Below are positions 51,958 to 61,351 of a stretch of DNA of 64,000 bases, one piece after another. The stretch's first letter is position 1; the number at the start of each line of letters is the position of its first letter. The stretch lies in the NCBI GenBank assembly GCA_964346645.1, contig CAYFVU010000001.1:39319-103318 (forward strand), given 5' to 3'. The notes under the pieces are model-generated. The model was not told the DNA's origin, made no database searches, and was given only the letters and a program-made list of their open reading frames with translations. This stretch comes from CAYFVU01 sp964346645 (GTDB lineage Bacteria > Spirochaetota > Spirochaetia > DSM-16054 > Sediminispirochaetaceae). A program made the translations under genes and the position numbers.

Positions 51958-53079
51958 ATGGTTTTCGAAACGAAGCATCAGGACAACAAAACGCGGGCAC
52001 GGGCGGGCACACTCCACCTTCCGCACGGCCTGGTCGAAACACCGGTCTACATGCCGGTCGGCACCAACGCCACGGTAAAGGCGATCCACCACGAGACTCT
52101 CGAAGGGCTCGGCTACAAGCTCATACTCGGGAACACCTACCACCTCTTCCTCCGCCCGGGAATCGACGTAATCCGCCACTACGGAGGTCTCCATGCTTTC
52201 AGCGGGTGGGACGGAAACATCCTCACCGACAGCGGAGGGTACCAAGTCTTCTCCCTCGCACCGTTTCGTAAGATAACATCCGCCGGCATCCGGTTTCGCA
52301 GCCACATCGACGGCACGTATTACCAGCTCTCACCGGAGGACGTGGTGGATTTGCAGGTCGGTTTCGGCAGCGACGTAGCCATGTGTCTCGATGTGTGCAC
52401 TCCGCCCGAGATTCCGCACAAGGAGGCGCTCGAAGCCCTCGAGTTGACCACAGAATGGGCGAAACGAAGCAAAGAACGGCGCAACGAAGCCGACGAGTCG
52501 TACCGAGGCCTCCTCTTAGGCATCACCCAGGGAAACTTCTACAAGGATCTGCGTAAACGGAGCGTCGAAGAGATACTCGAACTCGATCTGCCCGGCGTCG
52601 CCGTAGGCGGCCTTTCCGTAGGCGAGGAGTTCCCGGTGTTCGAGGACATGCTTGCCTACACCGCTCAATTTCTCCCGAAGGAGAAACCGCGCTATCTGAT
52701 GGGGATCGGCACCCCCGACTACATCCTCTCTGCGGTAGAAAACGGGATAGATATGTTCGACTGCGTATTCGCCACCCGCACCGCCCGAACAGGCACGGTC
52801 TTTACTCCCGAAGGTTCCATATCCCTCAAGAAGGCACGACACGCCTACGATACCGGGCCTATACAGGAGGGGTGCAGATGCAGGGCCTGCAGCACCTACT
52901 CGAGGGGCTACATGCGCCACCTCTTCAAAACCAACGAGATACTCGGGTCCATGCTGGCAACTGAGCACAACCTGCAGTTTCTCCACGACTTCGTGGAGCA
53001 TATACGGATGAGCATTCGGGAGAACCGCTTCTCAGAGTTCAAGCGGGAGTTCCTCGCCCGATTTTTCGGCAATTCGTAG
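51958..53079 (+). CDS. tgt: tRNA-guanine(34) transglycosylase
   Basis: The 373-residue enzyme swaps guanine for preQ1 in tRNA. Motifs are DSGGYQVFSLAPFR with the active aspartate, VAMCLDVCTPP, GGLSVGEE, MGIGTPDYIL and the nucleophile Asp in FDCVFATRTARTG. Zinc ligands are in GCRCRACSTYSRGYMRHL and a later His. Start ATG at 51958 with GAGGAG; the track frame is longer but unsupported. It acts in the same pathway as queA. Confidence 0.96.
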   Translation: MVFETKHQDNKTRARAGTLHLPHGLVETPVYMPVGTNATVKAIHHETLEGLGYKLILGNTYHLFLRPGIDVIRHYGGLHAFSGWDGNILTDSGGYQVFSLAPFRKITSAGIRFRSHIDGTYYQLSPEDVVDLQVGFGSDVAMCLDVCTPPEIPHKEALEALELTTEWAKRSKERRNEADESYRGLLLGITQGNFYKDLRKRSVEEILELDLPGVAVGGLSVGEEFPVFEDMLAYTAQFLPKEKPRYLMGIGTPDYILSAVENGIDMFDCVFATRTARTGTVFTPEGSISLKKARHAYDTGPIQEGCRCRACSTYSRGYMRHLFKTNEILGSMLATEHNLQFLHDFVEHIRMSIRENRFSEFKREFLARFFGNS

Positions 53080-53097
53080 CGGGAGGGGGATGGCTCG

Positions 53098-54666
53098 ATG
53101 AGAGAGCAGAGCAGACGGCAGAGCACCATTTCTACCCTCATCGTCGCCTCGAGCACCTTCATCTCGCGCCTGCTCGGCTTCATCCGGACCGCCGTCATCA
53201 CGGCGATCTTCGGTGCCACCGGTCAGGCCGATATCATCAACATCACCTTCGCCGTACCGAACAACCTGAGAAAACTCCTCGCCGAAGGGGCACTCTCCTC
53301 CGCCTTCATTCCCGTCGTCTCAGAGGCGGTCGGTGAAGAGGATGAGGGGAGAGGACGCTCCCGCATGCTGGTGCGCAACATCATCACCTTTCAGCTGATC
53401 ATCATCATTCCGATCTGTCTGCTCACGATGCTCTTTGCCCGAGAGCTCATCGCACACGTCCTCACCCAGTTCAAGGACCCCGCACAGATAGAGCTCTCTG
53501 CTTCTCTCTTCAGGTTCTTCATAAACTACCTCCTCTTTATCGGGGTGAGCTCGGTGCTCATAGGGGTGCTCAACAGCCACACACGCTTCTTCGTGCCGGC
53601 GATCACCCCTATCCTCTTCTCGGTTGCGGTGATTGCATCGATTCTGATACTCCACCGTTCGCTCGGAGTCTACTCTATGGCAGTGGGGGTGCTCGTCGGC
53701 GGAGTTTCGCAGGTCGCATTCCAGCTACCCCTCTTCAAGAGGCTCGGCTACTCCCTTGCTCCACACTTCGGCTTCTCCAATCCCGACTTCAAACGGGTCA
53801 TGAGGCAGTGGCTCCCCGTCCTCGCGACCTCATCGGTATTCACGATCAATCAACAGGTCGCATTCCTCCTCGCCTCAGGACTCGAGACGGGCAGCGCCTC
53901 ATCGCTCTCCTACGCCCTCGTCTTCTTTCAGCTTCCGTTCGGTATCTTCTCCGCCTCTATTACCACGGTCCTCTTCCCGAAAATGAGCAGGCAGTTCAGC
54001 AGGGGCGACACCGAAGGACTACGCTCGAGTCTGCAGTACGGCATACGCTTTCTTCTCGCTCTGCTCATTCCCTCCTCGGTAGTCCTCGGTACTCTCGGAA
54101 GAGAGATCATCTCTATTGCCATTCAGCGCGGCATGTTCACTCCGGAAAATACCGTACTCACCGCCTTCGTGCTGACAGGCTACTGCTACGGCCTCTTCAG
54201 CGTAGGAGCCTTCAACTTCCTGCAGCGCTTCTTCTACTCCGCCAAGAATTACCGTCTTCCCTTCTACACCGCCGTTATCGTCGCCGCTGTGGACATAATC
54301 CTGTCCATCATCCTCAAAGAAACCCCGCTGAGGGTTGCCGGCCTCTCGATAGCCAACTCGGTCTCCTTTACCCTCGGATTCGCCATCCTTCTCGCCTCCG
54401 CTTTCCGCCTTCTCGGCGGACTCTCGTTCCGCAAGATCGGAGCGACTCTCGGCAAGGGGCTCGCCTCCTCGCTGCCGGTCTTTGCCGCGATCATGTTTCT
54501 CCAACGCCTCTTCGGCGACTACTGGCGGGAGGGATCTAGCTTCGCAGGACTCGGTCTTCTTCTGTTACAGCTTGCCGCAGCCGGCTCGATATACTACCTT
54601 ATGTACAAGATCCTACGGGTCGAAATGCTCGATCAACTGACAAAGAGGAGAGGAGGAGAGAAATGA
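53098..54666 (+). CDS. murJ: Lipid II flippase MurJ
   Basis: A 522-residue polytopic protein with about 14 membrane spans. Opening TFISRLLGFIRTAVITAIFG and LRKLLAEGALSSAFIPVVSE are family hallmarks. It moves peptidoglycan precursor across the inner membrane. Its stop overlaps the next start (ATGA). Confidence 0.95.
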   Translation: MREQSRRQSTISTLIVASSTFISRLLGFIRTAVITAIFGATGQADIINITFAVPNNLRKLLAEGALSSAFIPVVSEAVGEEDEGRGRSRMLVRNIITFQLIIIIPICLLTMLFARELIAHVLTQFKDPAQIELSASLFRFFINYLLFIGVSSVLIGVLNSHTRFFVPAITPILFSVAVIASILILHRSLGVYSMAVGVLVGGVSQVAFQLPLFKRLGYSLAPHFGFSNPDFKRVMRQWLPVLATSSVFTINQQVAFLLASGLETGSASSLSYALVFFQLPFGIFSASITTVLFPKMSRQFSRGDTEGLRSSLQYGIRFLLALLIPSSVVLGTLGREIISIAIQRGMFTPENTVLTAFVLTGYCYGLFSVGAFNFLQRFFYSAKNYRLPFYTAVIVAAVDIILSIILKETPLRVAGLSIANSVSFTLGFAILLASAFRLLGGLSFRKIGATLGKGLASSLPVFAAIMFLQRLFGDYWREGSSFAGLGLLLLQLAAAGSIYYLMYKILRVEMLDQLTKRRGGEK

Positions 54667-56078
54667 AGAGCGCCTCGTATCGTCCGTACGTTTCGGTTTT
54701 GCTCATCTTCCTGTCTCCCTTAATCTTTCTCTTCGGCCAGAATACGGCAGGAGAAGAGGCAGAAGAGAAGGATAAAGAGCAGGAGGAAAAGAAGCAGGAA
54801 GACGAGAAGATTCGAAGTCTCCGCGAGCAGCGGGAGCAGACTCTCTCCTACGGTATCGACTCGCAGGTGCTCGAGCTCATCTCCAACCTCAAGAGCGAAG
54901 AGAATACCAGGTACAACGAGGAGCTCGTAGAGCTGTTCGGAGAAACGACGAACTCTTCCATCCGAAAGGCCATCGTCGAGTTCTTCGAGAAGGTCGAGGA
55001 AGAGAGCCTTGTAGAAGAGGCGAGGAAACTGCTCGAGGAAGAGTGGGAAGATATGGACGTGCAACTCGATGTTGCACTTATCTCCTATCTCGAGACACAC
55101 CAGGACGAGGAGCTAAGCTCCCTCTTTATGGAGATGAGCGAGAGTCCGAGAAGCCGTGTGGCGAACGAGGCCATTAAGGCCCTCGGAAAGGCGGATAAAG
55201 AGAAGTACACGAAGAAGTTGCGTACGATGTATGAGGAGGCGGGGGACAACCGCGCGAGAAAATCCGCCGCCCTCGAGGCTATCGGAGAGCTCGAGGCCGA
55301 GGGGGCGATCCCCCTACTCGAAAAGATCGTCCTCGACGAAGACGAGGAGAAGGGGCTGCGTTGGAAGGCCTGTGTTGCTCTGGGCAACATCGGCACCGAC
55401 GAGGCTCTCGAGGTCATCATAAAAACTCTGGAGGAGAACGACCCCAGGCTCCGCCAGTTCGCCGTACAGGCCCTCGGCAAGTTCTCGGAGACCGAGGAGA
55501 TACGCAAGTCGCTCATTCAAGCCCTGAAGGACAACAGCTGGCGGGTACGGGTGGAGGCCGCCCGCAGCATAGGCGAGATTGGTTCGGGAGCTGCGGTCGA
55601 CATCTTGAAGTACAAGGCCGAACACGATCCGGATACCCATAACGTGCGGACGGCCGCCGTACGTGCCCTCGGAAAAATTGGGAATAACGGGGCCCACGAC
55701 TTTCTGAAGGAGCTCTACGAGAGCACGAGCACTCCGCTCGAAATACGCGGAGTTGCCATAGAGATGCTGATCGAGCACGACCTCTCGGGCAGCATCGAGA
55801 CGATAAAAAAGGTGATGGGCGAGGAGTGGGACGAGGATAACTCGAAGCTCCTCGACTACACCTGTAAACAGCTCTCTCGGAAAGAGGACGGTTCCCTCAA
55901 GCCCTTGTTTGCCCGCATGCTCGGTCATCCGAGCAGTCTGAACATCAAGATCTACGCCCTTCGCGGCATTCGTTTGAACGGGTTCAGCGGACTGAAAGAC
56001 GAGGTGGAGAAACTCACCGGGGAAAATGTATCCCGGCCTATCCGTAAGCTCGCTCTCTCGGTGATGGAGGAACTCTAA
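54663..56078 (+). CDS. Exported HEAT-repeat protein
   Basis: A 471-residue protein with a signal peptide (about 8-25: VSVLLIFLSPLIFLFGQ), then a Glu/Lys-rich run and a HEAT array (about 70-470; EKGLRWKACVALGNIGTDEA, DPRLRQFAVQALGKFSETEE, SWRVRVEAARSIGEIGSGAA, TAAVRALGKIGNNGA). It is likely a periplasmic scaffold. Being coupled to murJ by a four-base overlap suggests a role with cell-wall synthesis. No enzyme motif. Confidence 0.82.
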   Translation: MKSASYRPYVSVLLIFLSPLIFLFGQNTAGEEAEEKDKEQEEKKQEDEKIRSLREQREQTLSYGIDSQVLELISNLKSEENTRYNEELVELFGETTNSSIRKAIVEFFEKVEEESLVEEARKLLEEEWEDMDVQLDVALISYLETHQDEELSSLFMEMSESPRSRVANEAIKALGKADKEKYTKKLRTMYEEAGDNRARKSAALEAIGELEAEGAIPLLEKIVLDEDEEKGLRWKACVALGNIGTDEALEVIIKTLEENDPRLRQFAVQALGKFSETEEIRKSLIQALKDNSWRVRVEAARSIGEIGSGAAVDILKYKAEHDPDTHNVRTAAVRALGKIGNNGAHDFLKELYESTSTPLEIRGVAIEMLIEHDLSGSIETIKKVMGEEWDEDNSKLLDYTCKQLSRKEDGSLKPLFARMLGHPSSLNIKIYALRGIRLNGFSGLKDEVEKLTGENVSRPIRKLALSVMEEL

Positions 56079-56149
56079 CCGCCGTCCCGCTTGGCGCACC
56101 GGTTCGGGCGACCGTTTGCATACAGTCGCTGTGGTAAGCAGAGTGCGGC

Positions 56150-56989
56150 TCAGACCCTGCCGAGGTATATGCGCCGGTACTCGCCGGGACTAATACCCTC
56201 GAGCTTTCTGAAGACGCTGCTGAAGTAGCTGAGAGACTCATAGCCGCTCTTGCGAGCGATCTCCGAAAGAGAGAGATCGGGCTCGGTAACCATAAAGTCT
56301 TTGCTGCGGGCAATGCGAAAGGAATTGACGTACTCGAAGGGTCTGTGGCCCATCGTCTCCTTAAAGAGGTGGCAGAGGTGTTGCGGAGAGACATCCACTA
56401 TCTCGGCAAGATCGTCTATCGTAATCGTCTCGGCAAAGTGCCCTTCAATAAATCTGAAGACCGGTTCGAGGCGCGAATACTTAGTCACGACCGCCTCGGA
56501 ATTGCTCAGATGTACATACTTCATCAGGGCAATGAGAAAGTCGTAGACCATCGATGAGCACTCGACTCCCTTGAGTGCAGAGTTGGAGAGCAGGTGGTGA
56601 AGCGCAATACGCATCTTTCCCACCAGCTGCTCTCCGTGCACGATAGAGTAGACCCCGGACATTCCCAGTCCTATTGTCTGCAGCACGGTGGGCATTTCCG
56701 CCCCTCCGAAGGTAAACCAGTGAACCTTCCATGGGCTGGTCACGGGAAAGTAGCGGTGGGGCACGTCGGGATAGAGGAACATCGCCTGATTTGGTCCCAC
56801 CAGATGCTCCTTCTCGCCGAGATAGAGCTGCCCCTCTCCCTCCTCACACTGTATCCACTGGTAGTACGGATACCCCTTCGGACGATCGTGGGGATCCATC
56901 TCCTGATGAAAGTCTATACCCACCCCCACCAGGTAGAACGGCAGCTTCATCTCCATCTCAGTGAGCACGCCGAAGGCGAACTTACCCAT
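56150..56989 (-). CDS. AraC-family regulator, probable control of the sugar transporter
   Basis: A 279-residue protein with an N-terminal cupin sugar-sensing domain (GYPYYQWIQCEEGEGQLYLG) and C-terminal double helix-turn-helix (ITIDDLAEIVDVSPQHLCHLFKE, LSLSEIARKSGYESLSYFSSVFRK, PGEYRR). I start at MGKFAFG (56989); MEMKLPF (56956) is also possible. The DNA just upstream is the start of the transport protein gene and an N gap, so its promoter cannot be judged. Confidence 0.88.
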   Translation of the reverse strand: MGKFAFGVLTEMEMKLPFYLVGVGIDFHQEMDPHDRPKGYPYYQWIQCEEGEGQLYLGEKEHLVGPNQAMFLYPDVPHRYFPVTSPWKVHWFTFGGAEMPTVLQTIGLGMSGVYSIVHGEQLVGKMRIALHHLLSNSALKGVECSSMVYDFLIALMKYVHLSNSEAVVTKYSRLEPVFRFIEGHFAETITIDDLAEIVDVSPQHLCHLFKETMGHRPFEYVNSFRIARSKDFMVTEPDLSLSEIARKSGYESLSYFSSVFRKLEGISPGEYRRIYLGRV

Positions 56990-57198
56990 TAGATGGCACG
57001 CAAATTGTTTATCCTTCTTGCAGCCCTCGCCGTCGTCGGACTGNNNNNNNNNNNNNNNNNNNNNNNNNNNNNNNNNNNNNNNNNNNNNNNNNNNNNNNNN
57101 NNNNNNNNNNNNNNNNNNNNNNNNNNNNNNNNNNNNNNNNNNNTTAGATGGCACGCAAATTGTTTATCCTTCTTGCAGCCCTCGCCGTCGTCGGACTG
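56989..57198. other. Assembly gap of 100 N flanked by an exact 55-base duplication
   Basis: Bases 56989-57043 equal 57144-57198, and the 100 N between (57044-57143) are a filler. The repeated block is the start of the sugar-binding protein gene. It is a scaffolding join of two contigs that overlap by 55, not a real repeat. Any ORF through it is artificial. Confidence 0.85.
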
Positions 57199-58455
57199 AC
57201 CCTCGGTCTGGCCGGATGCGGACAGAAAGAAGAGGCTGCGGAAAAGGCTCCTGCTGAAGAGGAGCAGGAAGAGCAGAAGGTCGTGGTGTACAACTCCTAC
57301 TGGAGCGACCCCGAACCCAAGAGAGTCGATGCCGAACTTGTAGAGCGCTTCAAAGAGGAGAACCCCGACACCAAGGTAATCCACAGCACCGTCGCGCACG
57401 AGGATTTCAAGCAGGCGATCCGCGCCTACCTGACCTCTTCGGCACCCCCCGATGTACTCACCTGGTTTGCAGGAAACAGGGCCCGTTTCTTCATAGACAA
57501 GGGACTGATCATGGACATCAGCGACGTCTGGGAAGAGGCAGGCTGGAACGAGAGCTACTCCAAGGGGTTCCGCGCGATGAGCAGCGTCGACGACAAGCAG
57601 TACTTTCTTCCCGGTAACTGGTACTGGTGGGCGATCTACTACGACACCCGAGTGTTCGACGAGTACGACATCGAGATCCCCGAGACCTGGGACGAGTTGA
57701 TGGCCGTCTGCGAAAAACTCAAGAGCAACGGCGTTACTCCCTTCACCGTAGGCACAAAGTACCGCTGGACCGCAGCGGCCTGGTTCGACTACCTCAACAT
57801 GAGGGTGAACGGGCCGGAGTTTCACATCAACCTGATGCTCGGCAAGGAGAGCTACACAGACGAGCGGGTGAAGACCGTGCTCAACGACTACTGGAAGCCC
57901 CTTATCGAGAAGGACTACTTTATCGACAGTCCCGCCAGCTACGCATGGGCCGAGGCCATCCCCTTCATGACCGACGGCAAGGCCGCCATGTACCTGATGG
58001 GTGATTTTATCCGCGATTCCTATCCCGAAGAGGATCTCGAATACCTCGACTTCTTCCGCTTCCCGATCATCGATCCCTCTGTCCCCGTAGGCGAGGATGC
58101 ACCTACCGACGGCTACTTCATCCCGAAGAACAGCCAGAATCCCGAGTTGGCGAAGAAGATGCTCAAGTTCTTCGGTTCCAAGGAGACCCAGGAGTACATC
58201 GCCAAGGAGCTCGGCCGACTGGTAACCAACAACGAGGTTGATACCTCTGTCTACAACGAGAACCAGATGAAGGGACGCGAGATCGTGAACAACGCCGACT
58301 ACGTTGCCCAGTTCTACGACCGCGACACCACTCCCGAGATGGCAGACACCGGTATGAACGGCTTCATGGAGTTCTGGCAGGATCCGAGTAAGACCGACGA
58401 GGTACTACAGAAACTCGAGAAGAAGCGTACTCAGCTGTTCGAAAACAACGAATAG
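57148..58455 (+). CDS. CUT1 sugar ABC transporter substrate-binding lipoprotein
   Basis: A 435-residue extracellular solute-binding protein. Signal sequence and lipobox LGLAGC (Cys24), an acidic linker, then the type I carbohydrate-binding fold (PDVLTWFAGNRARFF, GNWYWWAIYYDT, PETWDELMAVCEKLKSNG, AMYLMGDFI). Aromatic residues YWW suit sugar stacking. The stop is followed by a hairpin and permeases. No Shine-Dalgarno can be checked because the gap lies in front. Sugar unknown. Confidence 0.92.
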   Translation: MARKLFILLAALAVVGLTLGLAGCGQKEEAAEKAPAEEEQEEQKVVVYNSYWSDPEPKRVDAELVERFKEENPDTKVIHSTVAHEDFKQAIRAYLTSSAPPDVLTWFAGNRARFFIDKGLIMDISDVWEEAGWNESYSKGFRAMSSVDDKQYFLPGNWYWWAIYYDTRVFDEYDIEIPETWDELMAVCEKLKSNGVTPFTVGTKYRWTAAAWFDYLNMRVNGPEFHINLMLGKESYTDERVKTVLNDYWKPLIEKDYFIDSPASYAWAEAIPFMTDGKAAMYLMGDFIRDSYPEEDLEYLDFFRFPIIDPSVPVGEDAPTDGYFIPKNSQNPELAKKMLKFFGSKETQEYIAKELGRLVTNNEVDTSVYNENQMKGREIVNNADYVAQFYDRDTTPEMADTGMNGFMEFWQDPSKTDEVLQKLEKKRTQLFENNE

Positions 58456-58476
58456 TTTCCGTGAAATGATATATCT

Positions 58477-58515
58477 GAACCGGCGGGACGGCTAAGAGCC
58501 GTCTCCCGCCGGTTC
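58477..58515 (+). other. Strong intercistronic hairpin after the binding protein
   Basis: GAACCGGCGGGA (58477-58488) pairs with TCCCGCCGGTTC (58504-58515), and an inner stem CGGCT/AGCCG sits above a two-base bulge. No T-run follows. It probably stabilises the binding-protein message and lets only part of transcription reach the permeases. Confidence 0.7.
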
Positions 58516-58553
58516 GTCCAAACACACGTGCACACACGCGAAAGGAGGAACCC

Positions 58554-59438
58554 ATGTTCGATTCACGGATCCGCTATAAGCTGACCCCCTATGCGTTTCT
58601 CGCCCTTCCGGTCGCCATATACCTGCTATGGATCATCGGTCCGACCATCTACAGCTTCTACCTCAGCCTGACGAAGTGGGACGGATTATCGGCTCCGCAG
58701 TTCGTCGGTTTCCGAAACTACGAGTACCTGTTTCAAGACGAGGTCTTCTTCATCAGCCTTTCGAATAACATAGAGTGGATTATCCTGTTCATGACCATTC
58801 CCATCGTACTAGGACTCACGCTGGCAATGGTTCTCAACAAGGATGTTCCCGGAGCAAAGGGCTACAAGACCGCATTCTTCATGCCGATGGTCCTCTCTCT
58901 CGTCGTCTGCGGACTGGTCTGGTCCTGGCTCTACAGCCCTCACAGCGGTCTTATAAACCAGGTACTCAGGAAGGTCGGCCTAGATGCTTTGGCAACTGGT
59001 TGGCTCAGCAATCCGAAGGTGGTAATGGAGGCGGTGATCGCCGTCGCTGTGTGGCGTCAGGTCGGCTATGTGATGGTACTCTACCTCGCAGGCTTGCAGA
59101 GCGTCGACAAGAACCTCGTCGATGCCTCCGAGGTTGACGGGGCGAGTGCCGTACAGCGATTCTTCCACGTCATACTCCCGCAGCTCGCTCCCGTCACGGT
59201 CATCGTCATCGTCATCAGCATCATAGACTCGGTCCGCGCCTTCGACCTCGTCTCCGTCATGACACGGGGCGGCCCCTATAACCAGTCGAGTGTGCTGGCG
59301 AACTACATGTACATCGAGGCCTTCAACAACTACCGGATGGGCTACGGCGCCGCGATTGCGGTGATCATATTCTTTATTGCTTTCTTGTTCATCGCCTTCT
59401 ATCTTTCCCACATCGCCAAGGAGGAGCGAAATGGCTAG
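58554..59438 (+). CDS. Sugar ABC transporter permease 1 (MalF type)
   Basis: A 294-residue inner-membrane protein with six spans and the EAA loop typical of the family (DASEVDGASAVQRFFHVILPQL). Start ATG follows AAAGGAGG. The subunit pairs with the next permease, overlapping it by eight bases. Confidence 0.92.
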   Translation: MFDSRIRYKLTPYAFLALPVAIYLLWIIGPTIYSFYLSLTKWDGLSAPQFVGFRNYEYLFQDEVFFISLSNNIEWIILFMTIPIVLGLTLAMVLNKDVPGAKGYKTAFFMPMVLSLVVCGLVWSWLYSPHSGLINQVLRKVGLDALATGWLSNPKVVMEAVIAVAVWRQVGYVMVLYLAGLQSVDKNLVDASEVDGASAVQRFFHVILPQLAPVTVIVIVISIIDSVRAFDLVSVMTRGGPYNQSSVLANYMYIEAFNNYRMGYGAAIAVIIFFIAFLFIAFYLSHIAKEERNG

Positions 59439-60206
59439 GAAATCGAATATACCCCGCTGGGCACAGTACCTCCTCTACCTCTTTCTCTTCATAGTTACGC
59501 TTGTCTGGATGGTCCCGATTATAGTGGCAATTGTTACCAGTATGCGTACCAATGCCGACATTATGAGCCACGGATTCTTGGCACTGCCCGACAAGATCAA
59601 CCTCATGAGCTATATAGAGGCTTGGCAACGGGGAGGACTCCACAATTATCTACCGAACAGCTTCATCATCACCATTCCATCCCTCGTACTGACGTTGCTC
59701 CTCTCGTCGCTCAGCGCCTACGCCCTTGCACGTTTCAGGTTCAAGGGTAACTTGGCCCTCTACTTCATGTTCGTCGGCGGAACGATGATTCCCTTTCAGA
59801 TCCTGCTGCTCCCGGTATTTCAACTCTCCGATTGGATGGGCATATACAATACCTACTTCGCCCTCATCGCTATCCACACCGCCTTTCAGCTCGGCTTCTG
59901 CACCTTCGTTCTGCGCAACTACATGATGACGGTGCCGATACAGATACTCGAATCGGCCCGGATGGACGGCTGCACCGAGCTCGGCATCTGGTCACGTATC
60001 ATGATACCGCTTACGCTGCCGGCCTTCGCCGCCGTGGCGACGCTGGAGTTCACCTGGATATTCAATGACTACATATGGCCGCTGGTCCTCATCAGGACCG
60101 CCGAGAAGATGCCGGTTACCTCCGGTCTCGCGATTCTCCAGGGACAGTACGTGCAGGACTGGACGGTCATCATTTCGGGAGCGCTCTTCGCAACGGTTCC
60201 CACGCT
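59431..60206 (+). CDS. Sugar ABC transporter permease 2 (MalG type), 3' end in the gap
   Basis: The visible 258 residues have five spans and the EAA motif ESARMDGCTELGIWSRIMIPL. The first codon at 59431 is inside the previous gene's end. The last roughly 20-40 residues are hidden in the second gap. The reading frame in the gap is not real. Confidence 0.9.
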
Positions 60207-60306
60207 NNNNNNNNNNNNNNNNNNNNNNNNNNNNNNNNNNNNNNNNNNNNNNNNNNNNNNNNNNNNNNNNNNNNNNNNNNNNNNNNNNNNNNNNNNNNNN
60301 NNNNNN
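60207..60306. other. Second assembly gap of 100 N
   Basis: The flanks share no sequence, so the missing DNA is real and of unknown length. It hides the end of permease 2 and the start of the next gene, and possibly other genes. Confidence 0.95.
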
Positions 60307-61342
60307 GATCGTCGGCTGGCCCTGGCGCTTTCTCAAGACCAACGTGAAGGACTACAAGATGAGCGAGCTCTTCGGGCCGCTCCACCAGTCGCTCCCCTCC
60401 GAAATGCCGGTGCTGACCGCCCACATGTGGAACTGCATGGGCGCGGTCGCCGGCGGAATGACGAATGTGGTAGACATGATGTTCGACAACTGGCCGATGG
60501 CCTTCCAGCTGACCGAGGGGGCAAAGCACGCAGTGCAGACTCCCTCCGGATACTACGGATTCAGAACCATGCGCAGCTTCGACGAGACAGGCAAGGTGAT
60601 GCATTCCGTCTCCTCCGATGCAATTCACTACACCGGACACCACGTCGACCACGAGATCGTGGAAAACATCGAGGAGGACTGTAAACGCCGCCTCAGGCGC
60701 CTCTATTCCGGGGAACCGCGGCGCTTTCTCATGACCATGGGCGGCGCCGGGGCACAACGGGAGCTCTTCAAGGCCGTAATCGAGCACTGCATCCCCCTCA
60801 TGAAAAGTGGAAAGCTCTCTCTCTTCGTGAATCTCGGCGACCACAGGGACAACTGGGAGTGGCTCGAACGGGTCTTTTCGAGCGACTCGGATTACCGGGA
60901 GCTGTTAAAGACCCACTTCGACTGGGAGAATACCCGGAATTTTGCCGACGAGATTCGAGACGGTGTCTCGGAGGGTCTCCACGTCTTTCTCTACGAGAAC
61001 ATATTCCACGCCGTCTACGCTACCAACTATCTCATGCGCGTAGCGGATGTGATGATCACGAAGCCGAGCGAGCTCGCCTTCTATCCCGTACCGAAGATAT
61101 TCAACGAAAGGGTAGGTGGCCACGAGTTTTGGGGAGCCGTCCGCGGCGCAGAGATCGGCGACGGCACGGTGGAGACGCGTACTCCCGAACACACCACGCA
61201 GGCAATAGATCTCATGACCGAGGAGAACGACCTGTTCGAGATGTACTGTGACAGGATCGTGGAGAATAAAAGGGCGGGAATATACGACGGCGCCTACAAG
61301 AGCGTGGAATTAGCGACGGGGAAGAAATTCGAGAGGATATGA
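60307..61342 (+). CDS. GT-B glycosyltransferase-like protein, 5' end missing
   Basis: The visible 344 residues begin in frame after the gap. Features resemble a GT-B fold: RFLMTMGGAGAQRELFKAVI at the start of a second Rossmann domain and DVMITKPSELAFYPVPKIF, like the nucleotide-sugar and acceptor site of MGDG-synthase-like enzymes. I do not know the family name. Following the sugar transporter suggests use of the imported sugar, or of a diglyceride, but this is inference. Convergent with the CNNM gene. Confidence 0.5.
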
Positions 61343-61351
61343 GCGGCCGTA

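Noticed and set aside
56993..57198. Apparent direct repeat or duplicated signal-peptide gene
   Set aside because: The two copies are identical and flank a 100-N filler; this is an assembly overlap, not biology.
60065..61342. One long frame joining permease 2 and the GT-like gene
   Set aside because: It passes through a gap of unknown size; the join is meaningless.
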